A DNA stretch of 64,000 nt, taken from NCBI RefSeq assembly GCF_039710355.1, contig NZ_JBDKWZ010000027.1, positions 1-64,000 of the forward strand, in the 5' to 3' direction. The DNA comes from Rapidithrix thailandica (GTDB taxonomy: Bacteria > Bacteroidota > Bacteroidia > Cytophagales > Flammeovirgaceae). Shown here piece by piece: positions 9,176-16,945 of the stretch; within the stretch, counting starts at the first letter, position 1; every line of letters starts with the position of its first letter. The position numbers and the translations under genes were made by a program. The notes below the pieces were generated by a model that did no database searches, was not told where the DNA came from, and saw nothing but the letters and a program-made list of their open reading frames with translations.

Positions 9176-9498
9176 ATGAAAACTTATCGAATCAATATAC
9201 GCAATCAAGTGAAAGCTTTCAGTCCTACGGTTGTGATGGTATTGGGAATATATTTAGCCGTTTACTTTGCAAATGGCTATAGGGTTTTGCATTTTAATAT
9301 CCTTTTCAAGAGCTTATTAAAGTAGCCAAGTACAAAACTTTTTTGAATCGCTTGCCGGCAGTGTCTTATCATTTTTATCAACTTCAGTTTAAAGACAGCC
9401 GTGAAGTGATCGTTACTTCCTTAGTATTCAGAGAGTTTCCTGTTAAGGGAAAAAATATTTCTCATCAGTATAAAATGTTGGCTTATGTGCCTATTTGA
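9176..9498 (+). pseudogene. Frameshifted small gene of unknown function
   Basis: A frame opening MKTYRINIRNQVKAFSPTV with one hydrophobic segment (VVMVLGIYLAVYFANGY) runs to a stop near 9328. From about 9303 another frame continues (FQELIKVAKYKTFLNRLPA...) to a stop at 9496-9498. The two together make about 107 codons broken by one frameshift in the run around 9300. I do not recognise the family. It sits in a stretch otherwise full of gene remnants. Confidence 0.35.
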
Positions 9499-9589
9499 AA
9501 GTTGATATAGCTGTTATAAAAGAGGTTATCAAGTAACATTTAGAGGAATTTAAAGAGTTAACTTCTGAACATCTTTCTTTATATTCAAT

Positions 9590-9644
9590 GAAGTGAATTA
9601 AACTTTTTCATTTTCGGTCAAAAACTATACGTTTAAATCACTTC
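9590..9644. repeat. MITE-like repeat, 55-bp internally deleted copy
   Basis: This copy has both ends of the dispersed family, GAAGTGAATTAAACTTTT on the left and ACGTTTAAATCACTTC on the right, but lacks about 100 bp of the interior found in the 148-161 bp copies. The ends form an imperfect inverted repeat of about 14 bp. Confidence 0.75.
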
Positions 9645-9813
9645 AATAATTACACATCCTATATGAAAAGGAGCAAGATGATTATCGATTTTATAATTGC
9701 CCGAAACTTCATTATAACCTAAGTTTTCTATTCTATATTTTGTCATTTTACCATGCTTCATTTGGGCACTATACTATGACATGATGGTTGCCCACCATGT
9801 CATATTTCAAGAA

Positions 9814-10353
9814 TTACCAGTACACAGGATTATCCAATGCTTCAACACAATAGGATTTCCCTTGAATTGGCTTGATTTCACCATCTTCTAGCGATTGAGC
9901 TATCCAACCTTCAGGATAAGTCAATTTCAATGGAGACGGAATCATGTCTTCTGTAATGGGCCTGTATCCCACTTTAGAATAAAAATTAATATCGCCATAG
10001 GTTACCATCACCTGCATACCTTCACGTTTTAGAAAATCATGTGCGTAATGGATTAAGCTTTGTCCTACCCCTGTACCTTGTGCAGATGTAGCAACCGCTG
10101 CGGGTGATAATAGCCAAGTGTTAATATTACTTAGCTCAAATCTCATTCTTGAAAAGATAACCCCACCTATTATTTCTTTGCCTTTTGTAGTAATGAAGAT
10201 CCGCATGTCTTCTTTGGGTGTTATTTCAAGGAGCTTCTTTACTAATGCTCCTATGGCGTTTCCTTCCTTTTCTCCCTCAGAGTCAGTAAATGTTTGTGCG
10301 AATAATTGAATGATCTCACTATTTCGGTCTCCCTTATATATAGAATTTTGCAT
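9814..10353 (-). CDS. GNAT family N-acetyltransferase
   Basis: The protein is about 179 residues when started at MQNSIYKGDRNSEI, chosen over an upstream ATG three codons earlier because the helix begins there. It shows the GNAT fold: 'EIIGGVIFSRMRF', then AVATSAQGTGVGQSLIHYAHDF (the Q-G-x-G-x-x-x acetyl-CoA pyrophosphate loop), and 'VTYGDINFYSKVGYRP'. It is YhbS-like and cytosolic, with acceptor unknown. It is a lone intact gene between remnant-rich spacers. Confidence 0.9.
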   Translation of the reverse strand: MQNSIYKGDRNSEIIQLFAQTFTDSEGEKEGNAIGALVKKLLEITPKEDMRIFITTKGKEIIGGVIFSRMRFELSNINTWLLSPAAVATSAQGTGVGQSLIHYAHDFLKREGMQVMVTYGDINFYSKVGYRPITEDMIPSPLKLTYPEGWIAQSLEDGEIKPIQGKSYCVEALDNPVYW

Positions 10354-10362
10354 GATTATCAA

Positions 10363-10983
10363 CTTGATTATTAAATAATTAAAAGGTGCTTTCTACCTTA
10401 AACCATAAACGCATAGGGCAATTCCATTTAGGTCTTAAACCAATGAGCATAGACGGCACATTTGCTAAGAACATGTATCAATAAGAAAATTAATTTTGGA
10501 AAATTACACCTGATGCAACACGGCAAAGACACCATTGCATAGGTATTTTGAGAAGTGTCGACAGTAACGAATTACACAGACCTAATTCTGATTACTGTCT
10601 ACTATACCGACTCCTGAGAGTTTAATATGTGAAGAATATTATTTTTCATAAAGGCACAAAGATATGAATCATGACGGTTTTTGCCAACGATTACCACAAT
10701 CAGAAGTGATTTTATGCAGGCATAATTGGCTGAAAAATTACCTTTTATTCTCTTCAAAGCTTTTCTTTAAGCGTCTAAATGAGTAGCATGATATTTATTT
10801 TCTTGAATACGATTACCCTGTTTTGGCATTGCAACCATTAGATTAGTATAAGCCTCTGATAATCCGATTTTGATTCTATTTTCGGTCAAAAACTATACGT
10901 TTAAATCACTTCATTAATTGATCCTTACCTTAAAGAAACTGAATGAATTTATTGTGAATCAATTTCTTAATAATGTTTAACAG
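10363..10983. other. Spacer with degenerate repeat, no intact gene
   Basis: No coding frame is convincing. GAAGTGATTTTA at 10702 may be the left end of a diverged, about 211-bp copy of the MITE-like family whose right end is at 10912. Confidence 0.4.
10852..10912. repeat. MITE-like repeat, right half
   Basis: The sequence from CCTCTGATAATCCGATTTTG to the terminal AAATCACTTC matches the right half of the family. The matching left half is absent or has diverged beyond recognition. Confidence 0.7.
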
Positions 10984-11168
10984 TTACAACTCCATTCCTA
11001 ACTGCCGGGTCAATTCGGCTTTTCCTTTAAAAGTGATCAGCACCTCCCGGGTACCTTTTTTCTTCTGATCCAATCTTTTGTTAGCATCGTTCTCCATACG
11101 ATGACAGAACGGGCTTTGTCCCCAATCAACAAGGCGATTTGACTAAATTGATTTTCAAGTTCTTCCAT
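10984..11168 (-). pseudogene. ArsR-type regulator remnant with its middle missing
   Basis: The minus strand gives an N-terminal piece (MEELENQFSQIALLIGDKAR, the usual ArsR start before the first helices) followed directly, in another frame, by a C-terminal piece (TREVLITFKGKAELTRQLGM then stop). The winged-helix core that should lie between is deleted. The start at 11168 abuts a transposase fragment that begins at 11174 on the other strand, which suggests an insertion-associated deletion. Family assignment is from memory of Bacteroidota ArsR proteins. Confidence 0.55.
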
Positions 11169-11173
11169 TTCAA

Positions 11174-11437
11174 GACCTAGGCTTCCAGGGCTTCCACCCT
11201 GAGGGTACAACAGTGTTTATGCCCAAGAGAAAATCCAGGAAGGGGCAGCCCTCTGAGTTGGAAAAGTGGGCAAACCAACTGATATCCTCTTGGGAACATG
11301 TGATCGGAAGTGTAAAAGTGCTCAGAGTACTCAAAAATAAAATAAGGATAAGGGGAATCGACAAAAGGCAGGGCGTCTTTTTGATAGGTTGTGCTTTGCA
11401 CAATCTTAAAAAACTCCCCTTAATCAATCATTCGTAA
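11174..11437 (+). pseudogene. Transposase C-terminal fragment (DDE, IS5-like)
   Basis: An open frame without a proper start reads DLGFQGFHPEGTTVFMPKRK and then WEHVIGSVKVLRVLKNKIRI...IGCALHNL, matching the end of DDE_Tnp_4/IS5-superfamily transposases: the 'D-x-G-F-Q-G' strand and the catalytic-Glu helix 'E-H-x-I-G-x-x-K', with 'CALHNL' at the end. The N-terminal two thirds and any terminal inverted repeats are missing. It is a dead IS remnant adjoining a deleted ArsR gene. Confidence 0.7.
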
Positions 11438-11448
11438 TAATCTCTATT

Positions 11449-11797
11449 ATGTCTACCAAACTTTTTACGGTAAACGAAAACGATCTTGCCGAGCTGGCTA
11501 CCTGTATTATGCAATGGAAAAATATCCACCATATGCCGGTAGAGGATAGTAGTGGTAAATTACTTACCTGGACACAAATGGAGTGCTTCCTGGAAAGGCA
11601 AAAATATAATGGATACAGTGGCCGGTATTATGATCAAAGAAGTACTGACGGTAAATACGGGTACTGAAATACAGGAGGCCATTGCATTGATGAAGCAAAA
11701 CAAAATAGGGTGTTTACCAGTAATACAAGAGAAATTTCTTGTAGGGATCATCACGATAAAAGATGTAACAGAGTTTGACTATGGCAAAGATCTATAA
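11449..11797 (+). pseudogene. CBS-domain protein, truncated and frameshifted
   Basis: The first frame reads MSTKLFTVNENDLAELATCI and continues to about 11610; the second picks up with IMIKEVLTVNTGTEIQEAIA and KIGCLPVIQEKFLVGIITIK, a clear CBS motif, and stops at 11797. A frameshift near the AAAAATATAA stretch at about 11600-11610 separates the two CBS halves. In related bacteria a longer CBS protein precedes the aspartoacylase-like gene; here the upstream part is missing and a transposase fragment sits immediately before it. The stop overlaps the next gene's start by 17 nt. Confidence 0.65.
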
Positions 11798-13001
11798 CGA
11801 AGCGCTAGACAGCACTGTGGAATTGAAACGGGTAATCGGTCATATTCAAGGTGCGAAACCCGGTCCGACTCTCATCTTCATCGGTGGCATTCATGGCAAT
11901 GAGCCCTCCGGAGTTTTTGCCTTGAATAAAGTAGTGGAAGAGTTATGCCATCAGGACATTGAACTGCAGGGTAATCTGTATGCGTTGAGTGGCAATTTGT
12001 GGGCATTGGAAAAAGGTGTTCGCTTTCACAGGCAAGACTTGAATCGACTGTGGACCGTTGACAAGGTGAGGGCATTGGAAAATGACCGGATAGGGGTAAA
12101 TAATGAAGACGTAAACCAACAGGTGGAAATCTATACACTCATTCGCCATATTTTAGATACGGAAAGCGGCCCCTTCTACTTCTTTGATTTACACACCACA
12201 TCCAGTACAACGATCCCATTTCTGACTGTAAACGATAGTTTGTTGAACAGAAAATTTATTCAACAATATCCGGTTCCGATGATTTTGGGTATTGAAGAGT
12301 ACTTGGATGGGCCTTTTTTGAGCTATATCAATGAATTGGGGTATGTGTCTTTTGGATTTGAAGCCGGGCAACATGATGACCCGGCTTCAATCGAAAATCA
12401 TATCGCTTTCATCTACCTTTCGTTAGTGTTTGCGAATGTAGTGGCAAAAGAAAGCATAAATTTTGAACAGTATTACCAACGTCTTGCCAAAGCCTCAGGT
12501 TACATCCGGAGCTTCTATGAGATATTTTACTGTTATAAAATTAAAGCGGGTGAAAAATTCACCATGTTGCCCGGCTATCTCAACTTTCAGCAAGTGAAGA
12601 AAGGGCAACTGTTGGCAAAAAGCAATAATAAGCCTGTACTTGCTCCTAACACATCACGAATTTTTATGCCACTTTACCAGTCGCAAGGTGATGACGGGTT
12701 TTATTCCATACGTAGTATCCGGCCCATATTTTTGGCGCTTTCTGCCGTGTTACGCAAGTGTAGGTTGGACCGTATAGTCCCTTTGTTACCAGGCGTGCGA
12801 TGGGCTACTGTTTACAAAGATTCACTCATCGTCAACCGGAAAATAGCGCGTTTTTTTGCAAAACAATTGTTGCATCTTTTAGGCTATCGTTGTAAGCAAA
12901 TGAATGGTACATATTTGATGATTAAAAGCCGGGAATTTGCTTCAAGAACGAAAGAATATCAGAAAGAAAGTTGGAATCAACGCCACCCGATCAAAAATTA
13001 A
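11781..13001 (+). CDS. Succinylglutamate desuccinylase/aspartoacylase-like protein
   Basis: A zinc carboxypeptidase-fold hydrolase of about 406 residues. Motifs: LIFIGGIHGNEPSG (H-x-x-E zinc ligands) and 'FYFFDLHTTSS' (third zinc ligand His). I chose ATG 11781 (MAKIYNEALD) rather than the TTG two codons upstream. Family members hydrolyse N-acyl amino acids; the C-terminal 130 residues carry many basic residues and may have another role. It overlaps the end of the broken CBS gene, so the original pair was probably translationally coupled. The gene itself looks intact. Confidence 0.85.
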   Translation: MAKIYNEALDSTVELKRVIGHIQGAKPGPTLIFIGGIHGNEPSGVFALNKVVEELCHQDIELQGNLYALSGNLWALEKGVRFHRQDLNRLWTVDKVRALENDRIGVNNEDVNQQVEIYTLIRHILDTESGPFYFFDLHTTSSTTIPFLTVNDSLLNRKFIQQYPVPMILGIEEYLDGPFLSYINELGYVSFGFEAGQHDDPASIENHIAFIYLSLVFANVVAKESINFEQYYQRLAKASGYIRSFYEIFYCYKIKAGEKFTMLPGYLNFQQVKKGQLLAKSNNKPVLAPNTSRIFMPLYQSQGDDGFYSIRSIRPIFLALSAVLRKCRLDRIVPLLPGVRWATVYKDSLIVNRKIARFFAKQLLHLLGYRCKQMNGTYLMIKSREFASRTKEYQKESWNQRHPIKN

Positions 13002-13084
13002 GTACCCTGAAGGTAAACAGCCTTCAGTCCGGAAAATATTTCGCTTTTCTCCCCTTCTCCAATCAATATTCAAGTCCGGTTGTA

Positions 13085-13439
13085 TCACTGAAGAATTAAG
13101 CTTTGATCGTAGTGATCGTCATTTTTCCTTTCCCGTGTTCCTTCTGCCTGGTCTTCATATTGTTCCACTATGTAATTTCGTTTAGCTGCAATGGACAAGA
13201 AAAACAGCATATGGCAACTTGAAACCGCAGCAACAAATGCTTCCTCCGGATCTACTGCCGAAGCATCTGACATCGGTGTAGGAACTACTTCAGGGGATGA
13301 AGAAGCCAGCTATACAAGCTCCTCCGGCAAAAGTCCAATGATGTGCTCTGTTGTAGCGATTGTCAATAAATACTTCTTTGGGCTGTTTATACTGGTTGAT
13401 CTTCGCGATACCTTTCACACTCGTTTTTTCTTTAGTTTC
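13085..13439 (-). pseudogene. OsmC family protein, frameshifted
   Basis: The minus strand shows an N-terminal piece (VFIDNRYNRAHHWTFAGG), then in another frame ASSSPEVVPTPMSDASAVDP and EEAFVAAVSSCHMLFFLSIA, which is the OsmC catalytic-Cys segment (E-x-x-x-x-x-x-x-S-S-C-H). A frameshift near 13310 and at least one more near 13110 break the gene, and there is no clean start codon. OsmC proteins reduce organic hydroperoxides. The plus-strand frame covering the same DNA is low-complexity and is an antisense shadow. Confidence 0.65.
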
Positions 13440-13866
13440 ATTCTGAACTGAAGCATGGTTTTTTAATGTAAAATACGCTTTTTTTGGGGCTGATAAGAAT
13501 TTTGGTGGAAATTGTTCATGAATTGCGATTTTCTGTTTTTTCAGCCATTCATAAGCGTGGTGACTGTTTTTACGGATCTGCCCTACACTTTAGACGGAAG
13601 GCATTTATTTTTGTCTTATGGGAGTAGGAGGTTGGATCTAATAACAACCTTGCCTCATTGTCCGTTGATAAAAGAACTAATTAAAAACCTTTGTATACCG
13701 GAGAGATAAAAAAACAGAAGGCCGTATATTTGTACACACTGTAAACTCCCTATAGTGGGTATACAAGGGAACTTTAGACAATTGAAAACCTAAAAAAAGC
13801 ATAAATGCCGGCATTGTGAAAAGGATCGCTTAAGAAACCGGACAAGAAAAAAGAGCACTAATTGAT
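13440..13866. other. Spacer upstream of speD
   Basis: No convincing gene is seen. It holds a candidate promoter box at 13725-13732 for speD and therefore possibly a long (about 130 nt) 5' leader. Confidence 0.4.
13725..13732 (+). promoter_or_regulatory. Putative -7 box (TATATTTG) for speD
   Basis: TATATTTG is a perfect match to TAnnTTTG. No TTG at the right -33 distance was found. It would give a leader of about 130 nt before speD. Confidence 0.4.
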
Positions 13867-14235
13867 ATGGAAACGAGTGGAAAACATCATATAGTAGAAT
13901 TGTGGGGAAGTACTTTTGACAAACTTAACGACCTTGATTTTATTCGAAAAACTTTAATACAAGCAGCTGAAAAAGCCGGTGTGGATATCCGGGAAAAAAT
14001 CTTTCATCGATTTACGCCTCATGGTCTGAGTGGGGTGCTTGTCTTGGCGGAATCGCATTTATCCATTCACACATTTCCCGAACACGGTTATGCCAGCGTT
14101 GATATTTATACTTGTGGTGATTCAGTGAATCCTTCATTGGCCATTGATCATATTTGTGAACAATTAGCCGCCACTTCCGTTGAAAAACTGGAGATAAACC
14201 GGGGGGAGAAGCCTATGAGAATTATTTCCCATTGA
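13867..14235 (+). CDS. speD: S-adenosylmethionine decarboxylase proenzyme
   Basis: SpeD makes decarboxylated SAM, the aminopropyl donor for spermidine. The 122-residue length fits the small class 1b proenzyme. The self-cleavage site is the Glu62-Ser63 bond in LAESHLSIHTFPEHGYASVD, which generates the pyruvoyl group; His68 and Cys83 (IYTCG) are the expected processing and proton-donor residues. No spermidine synthase is adjacent. Gene is intact and transcribed alone on the plus strand. Confidence 0.93.
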   Translation: METSGKHHIVELWGSTFDKLNDLDFIRKTLIQAAEKAGVDIREKIFHRFTPHGLSGVLVLAESHLSIHTFPEHGYASVDIYTCGDSVNPSLAIDHICEQLAATSVEKLEINRGEKPMRIISH

Positions 14236-14292
14236 TGTCAGGAAGACGTTTTCAGAAAAGCGGAAAGCTTCATTTGGGGAAATACCGGAAGG

Positions 14293-14652
14293 CTATTGTT
14301 GAGTTACCTTCTTGCGGTGAGCCTCTCCCCAATCCGAGATACTTTGTAGCATAGGCCGCATCGATAGCCCTAAGGCGGTCAGTTCGTATTCCACTTTAGG
14401 TGGAACCTCCGCATAAACAATTCGTTTTACCAGTTCTCCCTTTTCCAATTCCCGCAATTGCATCACCAACATCCTTTCCGATACGTCAGGAATAGATCTT
14501 TTTAATTCGCTATACCGCATTTTACCATCCATAAGCCGCCAAAGAATGGTAGGTTTCCACCGTCCACCTATTAGTGATAAAGTATAGGCCATCCCGCATT
14601 TAGCCGCAATTTTTTTCTCATTAATATTATTACTGGAATTTTCCTTTCTCAT
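14293..14652 (-). CDS. HxlR family winged-helix regulator
   Basis: The 119-residue protein has the HxlR layout: 'KCGMAYTLSLIGGRWKPTILWRLMDGKMRYSELKR' with the redox-type Cys near the start, the recognition segment DVSERMLVMQLRELEKGELV, and the wing 'PPKVEYELTALG'. HxlR proteins often sense electrophiles through that Cys. It follows a methyltransferase gene (104 nt away) on the same strand and may regulate it, by inference. Confidence 0.9.
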   Translation of the reverse strand: MRKENSSNNINEKKIAAKCGMAYTLSLIGGRWKPTILWRLMDGKMRYSELKRSIPDVSERMLVMQLRELEKGELVKRIVYAEVPPKVEYELTALGLSMRPMLQSISDWGEAHRKKVTQQ

Positions 14653-14755
14653 GGTTTTCTTAATTTGTGCATTTTCCGATACTTACAAAAGTAAAGTGCC
14701 TCTGCTTGCTTTACAAAACATCAGAGCCGGAGTCAGGTCCTGAAAACTTGCAATG

Positions 14756-15385
14756 TTATACCGGTTTTTTCAACAGGAGAGTCAAGATTCTGGGAATTTC
14801 CTTCTTTCCCTCCTTGTCAAAATATTCGTTCAGATCCATCAACGTAAGCCCATTGTTCTTAGCTACTTGTACAAATTCAGAGACTGCATGTGTAAAACAA
14901 GGCACTTCTTGCCGGCCTTCAGATGTATCAAACCGGGCTTTACTACCCAGGTATTGTTTGAAAGGATGAAGCTCCCCGATATATACATAGCCTCCGGGTG
15001 TTAACACCTGGGCCACTTGCTGAAAAATAGGATTTAGATCCGCAATATGTTCCAACACCAGACTGAAACCCACAAGGTCGTAGGCTTCTGTTACAAACGT
15101 CCACTCTTTTGTGATATCAGCTTGGTAAAACCGGACTTTCTCCGAAGTGACTTTTTCCCGGGCTTTGGCCAGCATTTCGTCCGAGAGGTCTATGGCTGTA
15201 ATCTGTTCCGCTTTTTTTATAAGCCATTCGGTATTTTTTCCGGTTCCACAGCCGATTTCCAGACAGTTTTTGAACGTAACATTGGGCAGTGTTTTTCTCA
15301 AAGCAGTTCCTTCCAAGTCTCTGGTTTTATTCTTATTGCTGTCGTATTGTGACGCCCAGAGGTTATAGGCTTGACGAGTATCCAT
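14756..15385 (-). CDS. Class I SAM-dependent methyltransferase
   Basis: The 209-residue protein has NCLEIGCGTGKNTEWLIKKA (motif I, SAM-binding glycine loop), AIDLSDEMLAKAREKV (motif II acidic residue), and 'DLVGFSLVLEHIADL' (motif IV). Substrate is unknown; the MDTRQAYNLWASQYD opening is typical of small-molecule methyltransferases of this type. It lies upstream of the HxlR gene on the same strand. Confidence 0.9.
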   Translation of the reverse strand: MDTRQAYNLWASQYDSNKNKTRDLEGTALRKTLPNVTFKNCLEIGCGTGKNTEWLIKKAEQITAIDLSDEMLAKAREKVTSEKVRFYQADITKEWTFVTEAYDLVGFSLVLEHIADLNPIFQQVAQVLTPGGYVYIGELHPFKQYLGSKARFDTSEGRQEVPCFTHAVSEFVQVAKNNGLTLMDLNEYFDKEGKKEIPRILTLLLKKPV

Positions 15386-15529
15386 AAAAATTCTTTGAGA
15401 TTGATTCGAAATTAATAATTACAGACTTGGTATGTCTTTAGAATTATCTTTTTGATAACTGATTTAACCAGCAACCGAACAATTGAAAGCGGGGACAATG
15501 CTAAAAAACGAAAAAGCAGTTGTTCAAAC

Positions 15530-16141
15530 TTATACTTTAGCTTTCCCTTCGTATTCAGGACAATCAATCCGGATGTCTTTATCGAGCAATTCTTTTTTTA
15601 TAAGATTGCAAAAGTGGTTTGTTTCATTCTTTTGATAAAATTTACAACCGTAACAGGTCCGTTGCACAGAAAGAATTCCCGATTGGTTCAAAGAAAAAAT
15701 CACTTTGTTTAAAGCTGAGAACAATTGTATTTGTTCCGGCTTGTCCATCTTTTCAATTTGTTGCCGGATAGGATTGGCAAATTGCTCGGTGTCTTTTACC
15801 ACAGCTTGCCCTTCGGATGTCAACGCTATGGAATAGCTCCTTTGGTCAAAAGCCGTTTTGTGTTTTTCTATAAGTGCTTTTTTTTCCAGTACTTTCACCA
15901 CATCGCTAATGGTGGGTTTGCTTACATTGAACTCTTTGGCCAAGTGGCTTACATTGCACAGTGATTCGGGATGGTAGGTAATAAAGATGAGCAGTTGGAT
16001 TTGGATAGGGCTGAGTCCAATGGTTTTTGCATGTGCCCAAAGCAATACCCGGAATGCTTCTGATATGCGCTCAAGCCCCGCCACTATCTTACTTGGGGTA
16101 TCTGTCTGTTGGAATTGGGTATTGAATACACTTTCTTTCAT
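15530..16141 (-). CDS. MarR family regulator with C-terminal Cys cluster
   Basis: The 203-residue protein has a standard MarR winged helix (about 25-140: LAKEFNVSKPTISDVVKVLE recognition, KTAFDQRSYSIALTSEG wing). It also has a 50-residue tail with CYGCKFYQ, then HFC and IDCPEY, that is C-x2-C-x11-C-x15-C. Four cysteines in this spacing could hold zinc or an iron-sulfur cluster, or form disulfides, so a redox or metal input is plausible. The palindromes at 16266, 16342 and 16647 are its likely operators, one upstream of its own start and one in the promoter of the thioredoxin-like gene. Confidence 0.9.
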   Translation of the reverse strand: MKESVFNTQFQQTDTPSKIVAGLERISEAFRVLLWAHAKTIGLSPIQIQLLIFITYHPESLCNVSHLAKEFNVSKPTISDVVKVLEKKALIEKHKTAFDQRSYSIALTSEGQAVVKDTEQFANPIRQQIEKMDKPEQIQLFSALNKVIFSLNQSGILSVQRTCYGCKFYQKNETNHFCNLIKKELLDKDIRIDCPEYEGKAKV

Positions 16142-16265
16142 AAATACGGATATGCTACTTTTTTACTACTACTCTCTGCTTGTTCAGGTTTTTAGTACCC
16201 CGGTGAATGAATCACTCAAATGGCATTCGGAAAAAATACAAAGGAGTCTGATTGTACGAGTAAAG

Positions 16266-16278
16266 TTAGCAATCCTAA
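16266..16278. promoter_or_regulatory. Operator-like palindrome, near-perfect copy
   Basis: TTAGCAATCCTAA differs by one base from the perfect sites. It lies 125 nt upstream of the MarR start and is a probable autoregulatory operator. Confidence 0.6.
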
Positions 16279-16341
16279 TTTTTAAATGAAAGTGGAATGA
16301 GGCATAGGTGTATAAGAGAAAAATAGTCAGGATTCTTTATA

Positions 16342-16354
16342 TTAGGAATCCTAA
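16342..16354. promoter_or_regulatory. Operator-like palindrome TTAGGAATCCTAA
   Basis: A perfect 13-bp palindrome (6-bp arms and a central base) between the thioredoxin-like stop (16374) and the MarR start. A degenerate version (TCAGGATTCTTTA) lies at 16326-16338, so the intergenic region carries an array of sites. Confidence 0.65.
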
Positions 16355-16373
16355 CTATTTTGGGTAAATTTTT

Positions 16374-16607
16374 TTAACCTTTTACATCTTCTAGAGAGGC
16401 TCCGAAATTGATATGCAATACATTGCCATTAGACGTAACCAAGGCCGGTACGGATTTTACCCCTGCCCTTTCAGCCTGTTCGATTTTACTTCTGTCTTCT
16501 CCCAAATGCACGATTTCCACAGCATCAGGATTTATTAAATTTAAGATATCGTGTTCTGCACTGACACAAACGGGACAACCAGCATGATAGAAAATTGATT
16601 TACTCAT
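16374..16607 (-). CDS. Thioredoxin-like / glutaredoxin-like protein
   Basis: The protein is 77 residues from MSKSIFYHAGCPVCVSAEHD, started at 16607 rather than 11 codons upstream because the fold begins at this Met. It has a CPVC active-site motif close to the N-terminus, a KSVPALVT cis-Pro segment, and a C-terminal helix, typical of a minimal thioredoxin fold. It probably serves as a small cytosolic dithiol/disulfide carrier. Its promoter contains the palindrome at 16647-16659, so it is likely controlled by the Cys-rich MarR protein encoded just downstream. Confidence 0.85.
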   Translation of the reverse strand: MSKSIFYHAGCPVCVSAEHDILNLINPDAVEIVHLGEDRSKIEQAERAGVKSVPALVTSNGNVLHINFGASLEDVKG

Positions 16608-16637
16608 AATAAATAAAGTTTTGAATGAATGATGGGA

Positions 16638-16645
16638 CAAATATA
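16638..16645 (-). promoter_or_regulatory. -7 box (TATATTTG) for thioredoxin-like gene
   Basis: On the minus strand TATATTTG matches TAnnTTTG about 31 nt before the start codon, and it directly adjoins the operator-like palindrome. Confidence 0.65.
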
Positions 16646-16646
16646 G

Positions 16647-16659
16647 TTAGGAATCCTAA
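16647..16659. promoter_or_regulatory. Operator-like palindrome in promoter
   Basis: A perfect TTAGGAATCCTAA copy one base upstream of the -7 box of the thioredoxin-like gene. A bound protein would occlude RNA polymerase, so repression is the simplest model. Confidence 0.7.
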
Positions 16660-16945
16660 TTATAAAAATCAATTTTACATTTTTTTTTATAAACCGGATT
16701 TTTATCAGGAATTTGACCTCTCATTGAATTTTGTCTAATTTCGCTGATAGCGCAAACTATCGTCTTTCCTATTCAATGCATTGGGTAATGGAGCTTATCC
16801 CTAACATTTGATAGCCACTACACTGAAACAACGCTAAGTTCATCAAACCGCAGATTTCAACATTTTTAATGGGTAGAAGCGCTGGAAAAACGAGCCATTC
16901 ACCGGAAGGGAGAAGGAAGTATTTTTTTAAGTTAATTACAATTTA
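16660..16945. other. Intergenic spacer, no gene recognised
   Basis: Nothing convincing beyond a short hairpin (GATAG...CTATC) at about 16746-16761. Confidence 0.4.

Noticed and set aside
13191..13451. Ser/Thr-rich 86-codon plus-strand frame
   Set aside because: It is antisense to the OsmC remnant, which has recognisable motifs; the Ser-rich composition follows from that.
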